Shown here: piece after piece, positions 1-21,504 of the stretch
How positions within the stretch are numbered: position 1 is the stretch's first letter
How the letters are laid out: each line of letters starts with the position of its first letter
Source of the DNA: Neelides folsomi
Lineage: Eukaryota; Arthropoda; Collembola; Neelipleona; Neelidae
Length of the DNA stretch: 21,504 nucleotides
Direction of reading: 5' to 3'
Assembly: GCA_034687125.1 (NCBI GenBank)
Contig: JAQGBZ010000666.1
Location: 1 to 21,504, forward strand
Program-made: the position numbers and the translations under genes
The notes under the pieces: model-generated
What the model saw: only the letters and a program-made list of their open reading frames with translations
Databases searched by the model: none
What the model was told of the DNA's origin: nothing

Positions 1-104
1 ATTAAGGCAGGATTTAGAATAAGTTGAATTAAGGCAGGATTTAGAATAAGTTGAATTAAGGCAGGATTTAGAATAAGTTGAATTAAGGCAGGATTTAGAA
101 TAAG
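1..104. repeat. 27-nt tandem repeat, about 3.9 copies
   Basis: The unit begins ATTAAGGCAGGATTTAGAAT and ends AAGTTGA. Copies start at 1, 28, 55 and 82; the last is cut after 23 nt. The copies are identical, so the array is young or homogenised. Because it starts at base 1 it probably continues to the left of the window. Looser GATT(T/A)AG-type repeats follow to about 290. It lies in the last intron of the LIM-domain gene. Confidence 0.95.
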
Positions 105-571
105 ATTTTCAAGACTTAATTTTGATTAAGATTAAGAAATTTTTAGAATGAATTTTACTTTTTATATGTAACGTTATTTGAATATTTATTGAAATAAATG
201 GGATTTTAATGAGGGTTTAATTAGGATTTGATTAAGGTTTAATTGGAATTTGATTAGGATTTGATTAGGATTTGATTAAAGGGATTAGAAGTAATTAATT
301 AAAGAATTGTTCAAGTTGGAATCTTTATTTATGAGTTAAGTAGGAGTTGAATGTTGAAGGGACGGATGAATTGAAAAGACGGGGAGTTTGAAGGGGAATT
401 AAATGGATTCCACGGGGGAGTTTAAAGACAGGCTAAGAGGATTTGACTCAATCCAGATGTTTGTTTAATATTTCTGCAAATTCCGACATTTGCGGGGATT
501 CTTTCAATTATTTATCCAACATCTGTAAGATATGTTCAACAGTTTTACTTTTGCTTGAAAACTCTCAACTT

Positions 572-610
572 GCCGCCGGTTTTAAATAAGTCTTATTTAT
601 GACCCGCGGC
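572..610. repeat. 39-nt near-perfect inverted repeat
   Basis: Two 19-nt arms, 572-590 and 592-610, are separated by one base. Sixteen of 19 positions match, and one of the three mismatches would be a G-U pair in RNA. The inner TAAATAAG/CTTATTTA is a perfect dyad and the outer ends are GC-rich (GCCGC/GCGGC). A second small palindrome (ATTTAT, one base, ATAAAT) follows at 611-623. A one-base loop favours a dimer-bound DNA site or a cruciform over an RNA hairpin. Confidence 0.85.
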
Positions 611-684
611 ATTTATCATAAATGAGATCAAAAGCCTTTTTTTTATGTAATCGACGATGAGTATTTATGTATTTAAGTAACATA

Positions 685-698
685 ATTGCCATGGCAAT
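685..698. promoter_or_regulatory. Perfect palindrome resembling an RFX X-box
   Basis: ATTGCCATGGCAAT is a perfect 14-bp palindrome. Its core TTGCCATGGCAA matches the centre of the RFX X-box (GTTGCCATGGCAAC); only the outermost base of each half differs. It lies in the intron about 375 bases before the LIM exon. The sequence is what I see; binding by an RFX factor is inference. Confidence 0.35.
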
Positions 699-1072
699 AT
701 TGAGAGGTTAATGTTATTTAGCGAGTTTTAAAAATAAAGCGGATTTATTCAAAAAGAGTTAAAAGATCTTTTGCAACCTTTAAGAATTATAATAATTTAA
801 GTATTTAAATAAAAGTATTTAACTTGATGTATTTAACTTGAAGTATTTAAAAAGATGTATTTAAAAAAGAGAAAGGATATAAATTAGATTTAAATATTTA
901 GATACATTTAAATGTCCACGGGTTTTTAAAATTGTTAAGTGGGTCGAAGTGATTTGGTCGCGACGAGGGATCGTTGAAGTGATGAATTGCAGAGGAATTT
1001 CGCGACTTGGCGTTTGGCTGAACTTTTGCCAAATGGCTCGAATGTAATTACCTTCTTTTCTTATCTCTTTAG

Positions 1073-1235
1073 GATGGACACGTTCACGACCAACAAAGGC
1101 GTCCTCTTCTGCACTCCACATTTCAAACAACTGTTCAAAATCAAGGGAAACTACGACGAGGGTTTTGGCCACGAAACACAAAAGCAGATCTGGATGAAGA
1201 AACAACTCCAGAAGGAAAAAGAAGGCGGAGAATGA
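1073..1235 (+). CDS. LIM-domain protein, EPLIN/LIMA1-like, last coding exon (partial gene)
   Basis: This is the terminal exon of a gene that starts left of the window. It opens after a strong acceptor (AG at 1071-1072) with one base finishing a codon, then reads 53 residues to TGA at 1233-1235. The peptide starts MDTFTTNKG, carries [12 protein letters not shown], then KGNYDEGFG, and ends in a charged tail. This is the second zinc finger of a LIM domain: the last two zinc ligands fit Cys (codon 1110-1112) and His (1119-1121) in C-x2-H spacing. The [15 protein letters not shown] run is typical of LIMA1/EPLIN-like LIM domains, which act in actin bundling and cell junctions. The first half of the domain must be on an upstream exon outside the window. 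The charged tail after the domain is short (about 17 residues), so the LIM domain is nearly C-terminal. The internal ATG at 1074 is not the start. Confidence 0.85.
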
Positions 1236-2095
1236 AAAACTTTTAAAAAACGCACTATATAGCTTATTATTTCAATTTTTAAAAAATGCACCATGGTGTG
1301 AAAATTCACTTATATAATTAAATTTAATTACGATTATATTGTAATTACGATTGCATTAATTGTAATTATACTAATTGTAATTATATTATCAAATTAATGA
1401 TATAAAAATTATTTATTTTAATTTCAAAAAACATTTTTTGTCCGTGACGAGAAGAGTTATTAGGAGATATATTGAATATATCGCCCACAACGCATTATGT
1501 ATATAAAGGAATTTGGAGATCTTAATTAAATATAAACAATGTTAGTTTAAAGTTTAATTAGTTTAGTAGAATTATGATTGTTAGCATTACAATTAAAAAA
1601 TAGTTAAATGAGTAAGAATTTAATAACATGACAGATTTTAATGTATATTTGAAAATTTGACTTTATTTTATTTGAAAAATTATCAAAGTGCCAAAGAAGC
1701 GCTTTCAATATTTTTAATTGCGAACATTGCAAACATTTCATTATGAGTATAAATCATGATAAATTTTTTCCATGTGTGTAAAAGGAAAAGGAAATTCAAT
1801 GCAATTAGTTTTATAGGAATTGACTTTAGAATTTTAATTTAAACTAATTGAATTAAATTAATTAAATTAAAGCTACTACTTAAAATGTAAATCTAATCCT
1901 AAGCGATGTGAATAAATGGGGAGAGTCAATTGAATGCGAATAAAAAGAATATAAAAATTATCAATTTGCAATTTATTTTAACTATATGCAAAATTCTTGG
2001 TAATTTGGTAATTTATGAAATTTACATGCAAATTTATATGAAATTTTACATAAAGTAAGTATTTATGTAAAATGTATGCGAATTTATAGGTTATT
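1236..2095. other. AT-rich 3' flank of the LIM gene
   Basis: No coding signal is seen. The block at 1320-1400 repeats TAATTGTAATTATA-type sequence, many TAATTA/TAATTG homeodomain-like cores, including two 15-nt units at 1357-1386. A small dyad (GATATAT-TGA-ATATATC) is at 1466-1482. The first AATAAA on this strand after the LIM stop is at 1911-1916, about 680 nt downstream, so it is only a possible polyadenylation signal. Confidence 0.5.
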
Positions 2096-2169
2096 TTGGC
2101 CAGTTTATTAAAGCCTCCATTGATAAGCATAATTAATTCATTTGAGCTTATGTTGAAATTTTTTTTCAA

Positions 2170-2383
2170 TTTGCCGCTCTGTTGGGTTCAACATTTGCCA
2201 AGTGATTCTTCATATGTTAAAGACGTTCCGGACGTCGAACACCTTCAGAGCTTAATTCATCCCAATCCTGAGTTCATTGAGGGAAATGCCATTGGAGATC
2301 GACAGAGCGAAGAAAAAGAGGAAAAAATTGCGAAAAAGGAAATGTTCGATTTCATCAACTTCTCTTTTTTATTGTTTCCGTAG
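2170..2383 (+). CDS. Possible unassigned exon (hypothetical)
   Basis: Between AT-rich flanks lies a block with higher GC and a plus-strand open frame ending in TAG at 2381-2383. The frame reads through DVPDVEHLQSLIHPNPEF and then a run rich in Glu and Lys (SEEKEEKIAKKE). I recognise no family. A T-rich tract before about 2172 could serve an acceptor (for example CCAAG at 2200 or CTTCAG at 2248), but no start codon with good context and no clear donor are visible. It could be an alternative last exon of the LIM gene, an exon of an unknown gene, or a chance open frame. The reverse strand of the block reads less like protein. Confidence 0.25.
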
Positions 2384-3740
2384 TGATAGTCGTCTAATTT
2401 ACATTTACGCACACTAATTAAGAGCAATTAAAGCTGAGCGCCAACATTTGAAATTAATTAATTGTACATGATAAAACTTAAGGCTTTTTTTAATACTTAA
2501 CACAAGAAATGATATAAGGCTTATAAGCCTAGACATTATTAATTAACTAATCTTAATAACTAAAATTGTTAATTTACTACTCTTATTAATTTACGAATCT
2601 TATTAATTTAATGATGTTATTAATTAACTCATTATAATTTTGTTTAAAATTAGAAAGATTCTTTTAAATGCAATAAAAGTTAAATTATTTTATAAAGTTA
2701 TTAGAAATTGCAAAGAGAGACCCGTGAATACTTGCGCGGTTTTTATACTTAATAATAATTATAACTTAAACTAATATTAAAAACGAGGTAACACATTTTT
2801 CATTAAAATATATAAAATTATTAAATTTCATATTTTTAGCTATTTACATTTGATAAAGTGGAGAGAATTGGAGTGGAAAATTAATTGACTTTTTTCATAT
2901 AAAATTTAAACAGACCGAAAAAGCTATTAAATTCCTATAAGAAATTAATTGTTAATTGCAGACATTTTAAATTCAACGAATTATTTCTTCCTCGTTAAAT
3001 ACGAGTCGTTATATGTACCATATTATATACTAATGATATATGGTATCATTATACTTACACTTTTAGTATATATGGTATAATTACAATATATGTAAGATAT
3101 ATCTATTAATTTAAATGGAAGCTTTCATCCAATTTGACGAGAAGCTAAATCTTGCGAGAAGTTGATTTTTTATAATTGCGTAGAATTAGCTTAATATTTA
3201 AACGCTCATTTAAGCATAAAGATTGAAATCACATATTTGAACTATTCTTGAGGGAGAGAAAAATACATTTTAATTACAATCAGTGTACATGGTTTCAATG
3301 CCAATATTGGCGGCAATATTTCAATATGTCCCTTTTTAGCTAGTAAAACTAATTTTGTGGATTTAATTATTTTGCAATGTTAATTACAATTAATTAAATT
3401 TGGTCACAACAACGCGGAATCATTCAAAATATCATTTTTTCAAAATACTTATTTTCAATTTAAAATATTTAGAATATCTTTTTTACTTTAGAAGTTTTAT
3501 CAAGTCAAGAGCAAATTCAAATTTTTTATCATATATTGCATAAACTTTATATTCCGTATTTATAGTTTAAAATATATTGGTGATATTTTAATATACCTAT
3601 TTTATATAGTAGATTTTACATTCACAATTCAATGTGTACCATACAATCATATGTATGGTACTTGTTTAAATACTCGTATTATTTTACACATCAATTTAAA
3701 ATACATTTTTCTATATACATTTCAGGAATAAAATCTCTAC
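2384..3740. other. AT-rich intergenic DNA between convergent genes
   Basis: This separates the 3' ends of the plus-strand LIM gene and the minus-strand FAM107 gene. No exon or RNA gene is recognised. It contains many ATATGGTA/ACCATATA-like words around 3010-3110, a hairpin at 3636-3661, and long TTAATTAA-type runs around 2530-2640. Confidence 0.5.
3636..3661. repeat. Perfect inverted repeat, 9-bp arms, 8-nt loop
   Basis: GTACCATAC (3636-3644) and GTATGGTAC (3653-3661) are exact reverse complements around an 8-nt spacer. It lies about 80-115 bp beyond the stop of the minus-strand FAM107 gene. Related ATATGGTA words occur near 3015-3075. Confidence 0.8.
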
Positions 3741-3741
3741 A

Positions 3742-3747
3742 TTTATT
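3742..3747 (-). terminator. Polyadenylation signal of the FAM107-like gene
   Basis: On the minus strand AATAAA reads at 3747-3742, beginning only three bases after the TGA (3753-3751). Cleavage 10-30 nt later would give a 3' UTR of about 20-40 nt, which is very short. Confidence 0.5.
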
Positions 3748-3750
3748 CAT

Positions 3751-3970
3751 TCACTGTTTGGAACTTTTATTGCTGATTTTTGCATGGATTTGAAGGAATT
3801 CAGAGGATGGCGGCGGCGGCGGCTGATTTTGCGCTTCTTTTAGTTGATCGGCTTCTCTCCGTTGTCGAAGAGCTTTTTGAAACGGCGTTTCTTCTTCGAC
3901 GATTTTGATCTCCCTCTGTTTTTCCAATTTCTTTTGCAATTCCGTCTTTTGACCAATCACAACTTTCCCG
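3751..3970 (-). CDS. FAM107: FAM107-like coding exon 2 (terminal)
   Basis: One base completing the split Ile codon, 72 codons and TGA. It follows a T-rich acceptor on the minus strand (TTTTGAATTTTAG, 3983-3971). It encodes the charged helical part (TELQKKLEKQ...RQRREADQLKEAQ) and the proline/serine tail. The ATG four codons upstream in the same frame is intronic. Confidence 0.88.
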
Positions 3971-6403
3971 CTAAAATTCAAAAAACAAAATTAATTAATT
4001 TTTATCCAATTTTTCTAAATTTAATAAAAGCATCAATTAAACTATTTTATTAATGCTAAATAATTAATTAATAAAGATTAATCTTTATTATATAATTACA
4101 ATTGTTATGTTAACTAAGATTAAAATGAAAGAGGTTTCCATGTGTAAATAGATAATTATTTAATTGTATAATTTTCATGATCTCCATTCTGATCGTGATC
4201 TGGAGATGATCTGAGTGAACATTTCCTTTCTGCCCATCCAAATGACTTTGCAACATTAAACATTTCATACATTTCCTCTATTTGGATCAGACTGATTCTA
4301 AAGATAACATTTGAACATTTGGTTGGTTCTATAACAATTCCATTGGAATTGCACAACCTCCGAACTTGATGTCTGAACATGAGTGAAGTGAACATGAGTG
4401 AAAGTACTCGTAATATTTTAGCTCTACTTTACATGACTAATTTATTTCTCATCTCCTTCCTTGCGCATTCCGCTCCCTCACGTAATTTTAAATTACTCAT
4501 TTCCTTTTTTAGACATCCAAATCCTCATTTCCATTTTAATCATTTCATGGTCATTCCTCATTTCTCATGCTCAAGATTATTTATCCAAATGAACCCTTTT
4601 CAATTACTCACCACGATTTGCTAATTGGAAAATGTTTTATTTATTTGGTCTAACAATAAGAATAATAAGATCGAATAAATTGAACTTATCAAATATAGTA
4701 TACTATAAATATTTATTTATTAAAATTACAATTTATTGTATTTGATTATTGATAATTTTAAAGTTTAATGACTTGAACTCAATTACTATCAATATTAAAT
4801 ATTTGCAAAACTTTATATATGGTATAATGTTAAATGTTAATAAATATAATGTAAGTATGGTAGATAAGCAACATGATAGGATTTACATTATTTACAAATT
4901 GATAAAAACTTTAAATTATCATTTGTGCCAAATTGCACATATCGTTTAGTTGATTCTGTTTATGTTGACTTAAACTAAAACTAAAATGGGAATTTTTAAA
5001 AATGATTTAAATGACAAAACTGATTATTATGAAAACATCCAAATGATAATATAAAAGATGACAAAATAAACAAAACTTAAAACTTTCGATAATTTGATTG
5101 AAAGTTTCCTAATGAGATTTCCTTTTCCAATTCCAATAATAAATGATTGAGATATTTTTTGTTTTGAACTTTTAAACGAATGATAAATTAATATAGAAGA
5201 ATAGAAATTCGATAATATTGATTTTTTTTATAATTGTTAGGATTTTCACATTTTGGGATGATTTTTTTGTAATTAACTCGAAAGTCTTGTTTTGGGGAAT
5301 GAGGGCCTGAGTTCATAACGGAATGATAATTCTGTGTATGTGGAATTTTGAATCGGAACCGCAGAAGTCTTTTAAATTGGGTTTTGACAACCGCAAAATT
5401 CGCAGCCTACAAAAATATTCCTTGGTTGGGTCGCTTTTAATCAAAACTAATAAAATGGTTAAATGTATATGTAATTGAGCAGAAACATATTTGGTAACTT
5501 TGGCCATTTTTAATGGCAGAATTTATAAAATTTAAATAAGCTCAAATGGTCACTATAACAACGCATTGTTACCATGGCTACTTAAATTTTCCTATCTTTG
5601 TTGTATAAATCTCACGAAAGTTGCGTAGGTTACTAAATGTAAGCTACTAAATGTAAGTTACTATGGTTACTACTACAAAAGTGATCCATTAAAAGTAAGC
5701 AGAAATTCCACAGATGATTTATAAAAGATTTTCCAAGATATTCATGAAATTCGTAACAAATTCTCATAATAAATTCATTTAATCTCCACGAGTGAATCAA
5801 AGTTTGAGCATTGCAGATAAAATGAAGTGAATGAATGGAGGGGATTGGCAATTCACAATTTCGCAATATTTCTCATTATTTATTATTATCTTATTTATCC
5901 ATTCAGTTCCCATTTCCTGCCTTCGCAATCTGCATGGGAATTTTGATGAACGTTTAGTAAATCCCATGCGGAATATTTCCCTTTGAATTCCTAACCCAAT
6001 TCTCACTTAACTCTCTTTTAATAAGGCGACAATTAAACAAAATTCATATACCAAATGTTTCAATTTCTTTTCATAAAACATTTTACTTCATTTCCTCTTT
6101 AATTCTTTTTAATTCTATTATTTTTATTCCTCCATTTAAACTATGGTTCATTTAGCTTTTAATAAAATTTTAACTTTAAACTTAGACAATAAGCTCAATA
6201 TTAGAAAAAATGACTTAAATGATGCGAAATGTTTAATATTAAATAATAATAGTTAGTGTTAATAGTATTAAATTATTGAATGTAAAATGTTAAAAATAAT
6301 AAATGACTTACATTTTTTGATTGAAGAGTAATTCCCTGTGGAGATTTTGCCTCGTCACGGATTCTTTGCAAGGATTATTTAATTTCTTTGGGATTATTTC
6401 CAT
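3751..6403 (-). CDS. FAM107: FAM107 (DUF1151) family protein, two coding exons, 103 residues
   Basis: Spliced minus-strand gene: exon 6403-6312, intron 6311-3971, exon 3970-3751. Exon 1 reads MEIIPKKLNNP, then LHRELLFNQK, and ends on the first two bases of an Ile codon before GTAAGT. Exon 2 supplies the third base after TTTTGAATTTTAG and continues GKVVIGQKTELQKKLEKQ. The joined frame follows the FAM107 pattern: K-L-NP, LHRELL-NQK, then ELQK-LEKR, followed by a charged, probably coiled-coil helix (about residues 42-80). The C-terminal 20-odd residues are a PPPPP stretch and a Ser/Lys tail. Family members are small (about 130-145 residues in vertebrates) and linked to actin binding, focal adhesion turnover and stress response. 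The chosen ATG has A at -3 and G at +4; the same frame is open upstream to a stop but has no earlier ATG in the stretch read. Unseen 5' non-coding exons are possible. Confidence 0.82.
3971..6311 (-). other. Intron of the FAM107-like gene
   Basis: A 2341-nt GT-AG intron, mostly AT-rich. At 4156-4624 GC is somewhat higher and open frames occur on both strands (79 codons minus, 81 codons plus), but neither matches a family I know. Around 5313-5510 and 5800-6005 there are other short frames without recognisable motifs. Two X-box-like sites lie at 5568-5581 and 5657-5670. No internal exon is supported. Confidence 0.75.
5568..5670. promoter_or_regulatory. Pair of X-box-like imperfect palindromes
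   Basis: GTTACCATGGCTAC (5568-5581) and GTTACTATGGTTAC (5657-5670) share a 14-nt plan (GTTAC-Y-ATGG-Y-TAC), 89 bp apart. Each fits the RFX X-box except for T at one purine position of the right half. GCTACTAAATGTAAG-type repeats fill the space between them. RFX binding is inference. Confidence 0.25.
6312..6403 (-). CDS. FAM107: FAM107-like coding exon 1
   Basis: Ninety-two coding bases, 30 codons plus two bases. It carries the most conserved family motif, LHRELLFNQK, and ends at a consensus donor (GTAAGT, minus strand 6311-6306). It is too short to be noticed as an open frame alone; homology and phase identify it. Confidence 0.85.
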
Positions 6404-7896
6404 CTTGAGATGATTTTGAATCTCACACTCAAATCTCTTTAATTCATTTAAATCTCTACCTTATTTAAATTTAATTATTTTGAGCTCAGAAGATTAAATT
6501 CAAAAATTTTCTTTTAGTCCTTCATTGTTTAAATAGAAAAATTTTCTCAGATTCTCAGAAAATAGATTTATTTGAAGAATATTTTAAATTTTAATTTGAA
6601 GAATAATTTTTTCTTTGTCAATTTGCTTAGTCGATTTGCTTAGTTTACTTTACTTTAATTAACTTCTTAACTTAAGTTGAGATCTTTTAATGTAAAGGCT
6701 GTTAATTCAATTAAAGTTTACTTTAGAAGTTTCATAAAAATAAACTGCGTATTTGCTTTCAAAAATACTTTTTGGGAGGGATTTTATTAAACTAAGTTTG
6801 TTTAACTTCTCTTTTTGTTTTTGTGTTTTTTAAGTCGGGTATTAAAAGAGAGTTGTTGTTTAATTGTCGAGTTGTTGATTTCTCCCCTCCTGTTGTTGAT
6901 GACACGAAAAGGAGACCTGGATGCCAATGAGGCGTTGAGGATTGTCTTCTTCTGCCTCGCACAGGAAAACTGAAGGTGGCGATGCCTCCAAAAAACCCCC
7001 CACACGTCCAATACACACAAAAACCATCAAATTCCGAGGGGGTGAACACAGGGTTAAAACAAAAGTTTTTTTCATTCAAGATATAATCTCTGGGAATTCA
7101 ATATTTAAAACAACATTGTTTATTAATGTAAAATAATAATAATACTCTAACTCTAATTACTCCAATACTGATAAAAAGTCCATTAATACTAATAGCTTAA
7201 TAAGACTATAGAGATTCATAAAAAGTTAAAATTCACAACCAGAGTAAAGAAATTAAAGAGAACTAATATTTGACGTCGTTCACCTTTAATATTAAATTCC
7301 GTAAACAGAAAAACACTCAACTTTTATTTTATCTTTAATACCGAATAATTTATATCTATTTAGTTAAAATAATAATTCATTTCACCTTAATGCTTAAAGT
7401 TACGTGTGAATCAATTTAAATTTGCACATGGAGCAAGAAATTGTCTAAAAGTAAACATTTTCTATTCATGGAGAACTCAGCTTTAACTTAAGAAGAAAAC
7501 TCCAAAAAGCATTAAAGCTCCAAATTGGTTAAAATGATTAACATTGACATTCATATACTTATTATTAACATCTTAAGCATTAAAATTCTCATTATCAGTT
7601 GAGCTTTAAAATTTCTAATTTCCTTGAAGTATTAAAAGTCAAAAATTAAATAATTAGAATCATAAAATTAGTTTTAATATACAAAATGCAAATAGTTTTA
7701 CGTTAAAATAAGTTTTAATCTCGAAGGTCGGAAGGCATTTGAGGTTCTGAAGATAAGAAGTCAGATAAAATATAAATAAATATAAATGAAACAGAGCGGG
7801 AGTATTTGCAACCCTTGGTTTTGTGGTAGGGCGACGGCGCGGCTGTGATAATAAACATAGAGGAGGATAATCGCTATTCCTCAGTGTGTGTGAGGA
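6404..7896. promoter_or_regulatory. Divergent intergenic region between FAM107-like and ZSWIM genes
   Basis: The two genes are head to head, about 1.5 kb apart by start codon. The interval is AT-rich apart from two blocks: 6870-7060 and the run from 7795 into ZSWIM exon 1. The first block holds overlapping open frames on both strands (one of 95 codons on minus) but no recognisable protein; it could be the FAM107 promoter or a 5' non-coding exon. The rest (about 7080-7790) shows nothing but AT-rich sequence. Confidence 0.4.
7851..7896 (+). promoter_or_regulatory. Possible initiator or 3' splice site just before the ZSWIM start
   Basis: TTCCTCAGTGTG at 7877-7888 contains TCAGT, the arthropod initiator core, with an ATAAACA element about 30 bp upstream (7851). 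Read another way, TTCCTCAG is a reasonable 3' splice site, which would mean an upstream 5' UTR exon. In either reading the in-frame TGA at 7891-7893 forces translation to begin at the ATG at 7897. Confidence 0.25.
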
Positions 7897-20594
<12,698 letters not shown>

Positions 20595-21504
20595 AATTAA
20601 TTACAAAAACATCACATTAAGAATTTGATAATTTAAGAATTTGGTAAATTGGTTAATTTAATTAATCGATAAATTGATAAATTTAATATACAAAACTTAT
20701 ACATCACTCACATACATCGCTTTTTTAAATATTTCCCACCATTTTTAGATAAGGATAAATCCCGCCAATGTTTGATTTAAATCGCAGTATTCAGTTTTTT
20801 TGGAAAAGTTAATTAAAATTTTTGATTCTCGTATTAATACTCGAAATTATATACATCGAAATTGACAATATTGACTGAAGATTATTTGAAGCTATTTCGA
20901 TAAATGGCACGAATATAATTAAAGCGAAATTAATTTTTTAAAGGATTTAAACATTGGGAGTGGGAAAGAGGAAATACCAAATGAATGAGTAATTTTTAAA
21001 CAATCCAATCAATGGTTTTAAATTGTTATTTCTGTAGGTTAATAAAAGATTAACATTTTTAGACCATTTTGTGAATTTTAGAATTCAAATTGTAAAATAT
21101 CCTTTTCGTTCTATTCAATCGATTAAAACATGAGATTTTTTATTATTTTTCCAATTACGAGAATAAGTTTAATAAAAAGAAGTAAAAAATTTTATTTAAT
21201 TTTAATTAGACAATTTTTCTTTAAATGTCTTACAAAAGATCCAATTAATAAAACTGTGAAGAAGCGAGAGAAATGACAAAAGAGCATTAAACGTAAAAAT
21301 GACATTTTTTGAGCCTATTTGTGTTTGAACGAGGAGGAGGGAAATTTTGAAATTTCCGCGTGATTTAAACTTCTGTTATAAACAATAAGCTAGACATTAT
21401 TTAAAAAAAACCCTCACGATTATCTTGTATTTAAATCCTCTTGTATTATTTAAGTGCTAATAGTTTAATTATTATGTTATTTATTTCAGTGTTTAATTTA
21501 AGCT
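20595..21504. other. 3' flank of the ZSWIM gene
   Basis: AT-rich. The first AATAAA on the plus strand that I see is at 21041-21046, about 450 nt after the stop; an AATATA variant occurs near 20685. A palindrome of 8-bp arms (GGAAATTT-TG-AAATTTCC) is at 21340-21357, inside a small GC-raised patch (about 21320-21365). No gene is recognised. Confidence 0.5.

Larger units (their letters stand above)
105..1072 (+). other. 3' part of the last intron of the LIM-domain gene
   Basis: AT-rich non-coding DNA between the tandem repeat and the LIM exon. No convincing coding exon is seen. It holds a GC-raised patch (about 430-620) with a strong dyad at 572-610, a palindrome at 685-698, and AAGTATTTAA-like repeats around 795-870. 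The intron ends in a textbook pyrimidine-rich acceptor (CTTCTTTTCTTATCTCTTTAG) at 1052-1072. The donor is outside the window. Confidence 0.6.

Noticed and set aside
861..1205. 114-codon minus-strand frame across the LIM exon
   Set aside because: Antisense of a recognisable LIM domain; the product has no features.
2700..2760. Possible small nuclear RNA fragment in a GC-raised patch
   Set aside because: Compared from memory with U1, U2, U4, U5 and U6; no convincing match or Sm site arrangement.
5313..6006. Minus-strand frames of 64-77 codons as extra FAM107 exons
   Set aside because: The FAM107 reading frame joins directly from 6312 to 3970 with exact phase and a complete motif, so no exon is needed between.
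6792..7136. Overlapping frames on both strands in the 6870-7060 block
   Set aside because: Both strands are open and neither reads as a known protein; more likely promoter or 5' non-coding sequence.

Overview
This is AT-rich nuclear DNA from a bilaterian animal. It has short, moderately GC-rich exons set in long non-coding AT-rich DNA, GT-AG introns (89 to 245 nt apart from two long ones), T-rich 3' splice sites ending in TTTAG, TTAG or CAG, and no operon structure. The protein families are animal families. An arthropod fits best, but no single feature in the window proves it.

Layout. (1) 1-1235: the end of a plus-strand LIM-domain gene whose earlier exons lie off the left edge. Only the last exon (1073-1235) is visible, carrying the second half of an EPLIN/LIMA1-type LIM domain. 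A 27-nt tandem repeat, a 39-nt near-perfect dyad and a perfect 14-bp palindrome lie in the intron before it. (2) 1236-3740: AT-rich non-coding DNA with one unassigned exon-like block at about 2170-2383. (3) 3751-6403, minus strand: a two-exon FAM107 (DUF1151) gene encoding a 103-residue protein. Its first coding exon is too short to stand out as an open frame; it was found by its leucine-rich LHRELL motif and by exact phase agreement across a 2.3-kb intron. (4) 6404-7896: a divergent intergenic region with two GC-raised blocks, probably holding both promoters. (5) 7897-20594, plus strand: a complete ZSWIM4/5/6-family gene of eight coding exons encoding 986 residues. The SWIM zinc-finger ligands are visible and the C terminus ends in the family's typical KERFG. 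(6) 20595-21504: 3' flank.

Intron 1 of the ZSWIM gene is 8.7 kb and is the most unusual part. It holds several GC-raised islands in otherwise about 25-30% GC DNA. One pair (about 9847-10261 and 10588-10874) looks like exons of an unrecognised nested gene. Others (11520-11775, 12910-13150, 13640-13880, 14840-14905, 15940-16030) look more like regulatory elements, with CRE, E-box, octamer, AP-1, GAGA/PHO-like and RFX-like motifs.

The three identified genes share no pathway that I can infer. LIMA1-like and FAM107 proteins are both linked to actin in their families, while ZSWIM proteins are thought to be nuclear or cullin-linked regulators.
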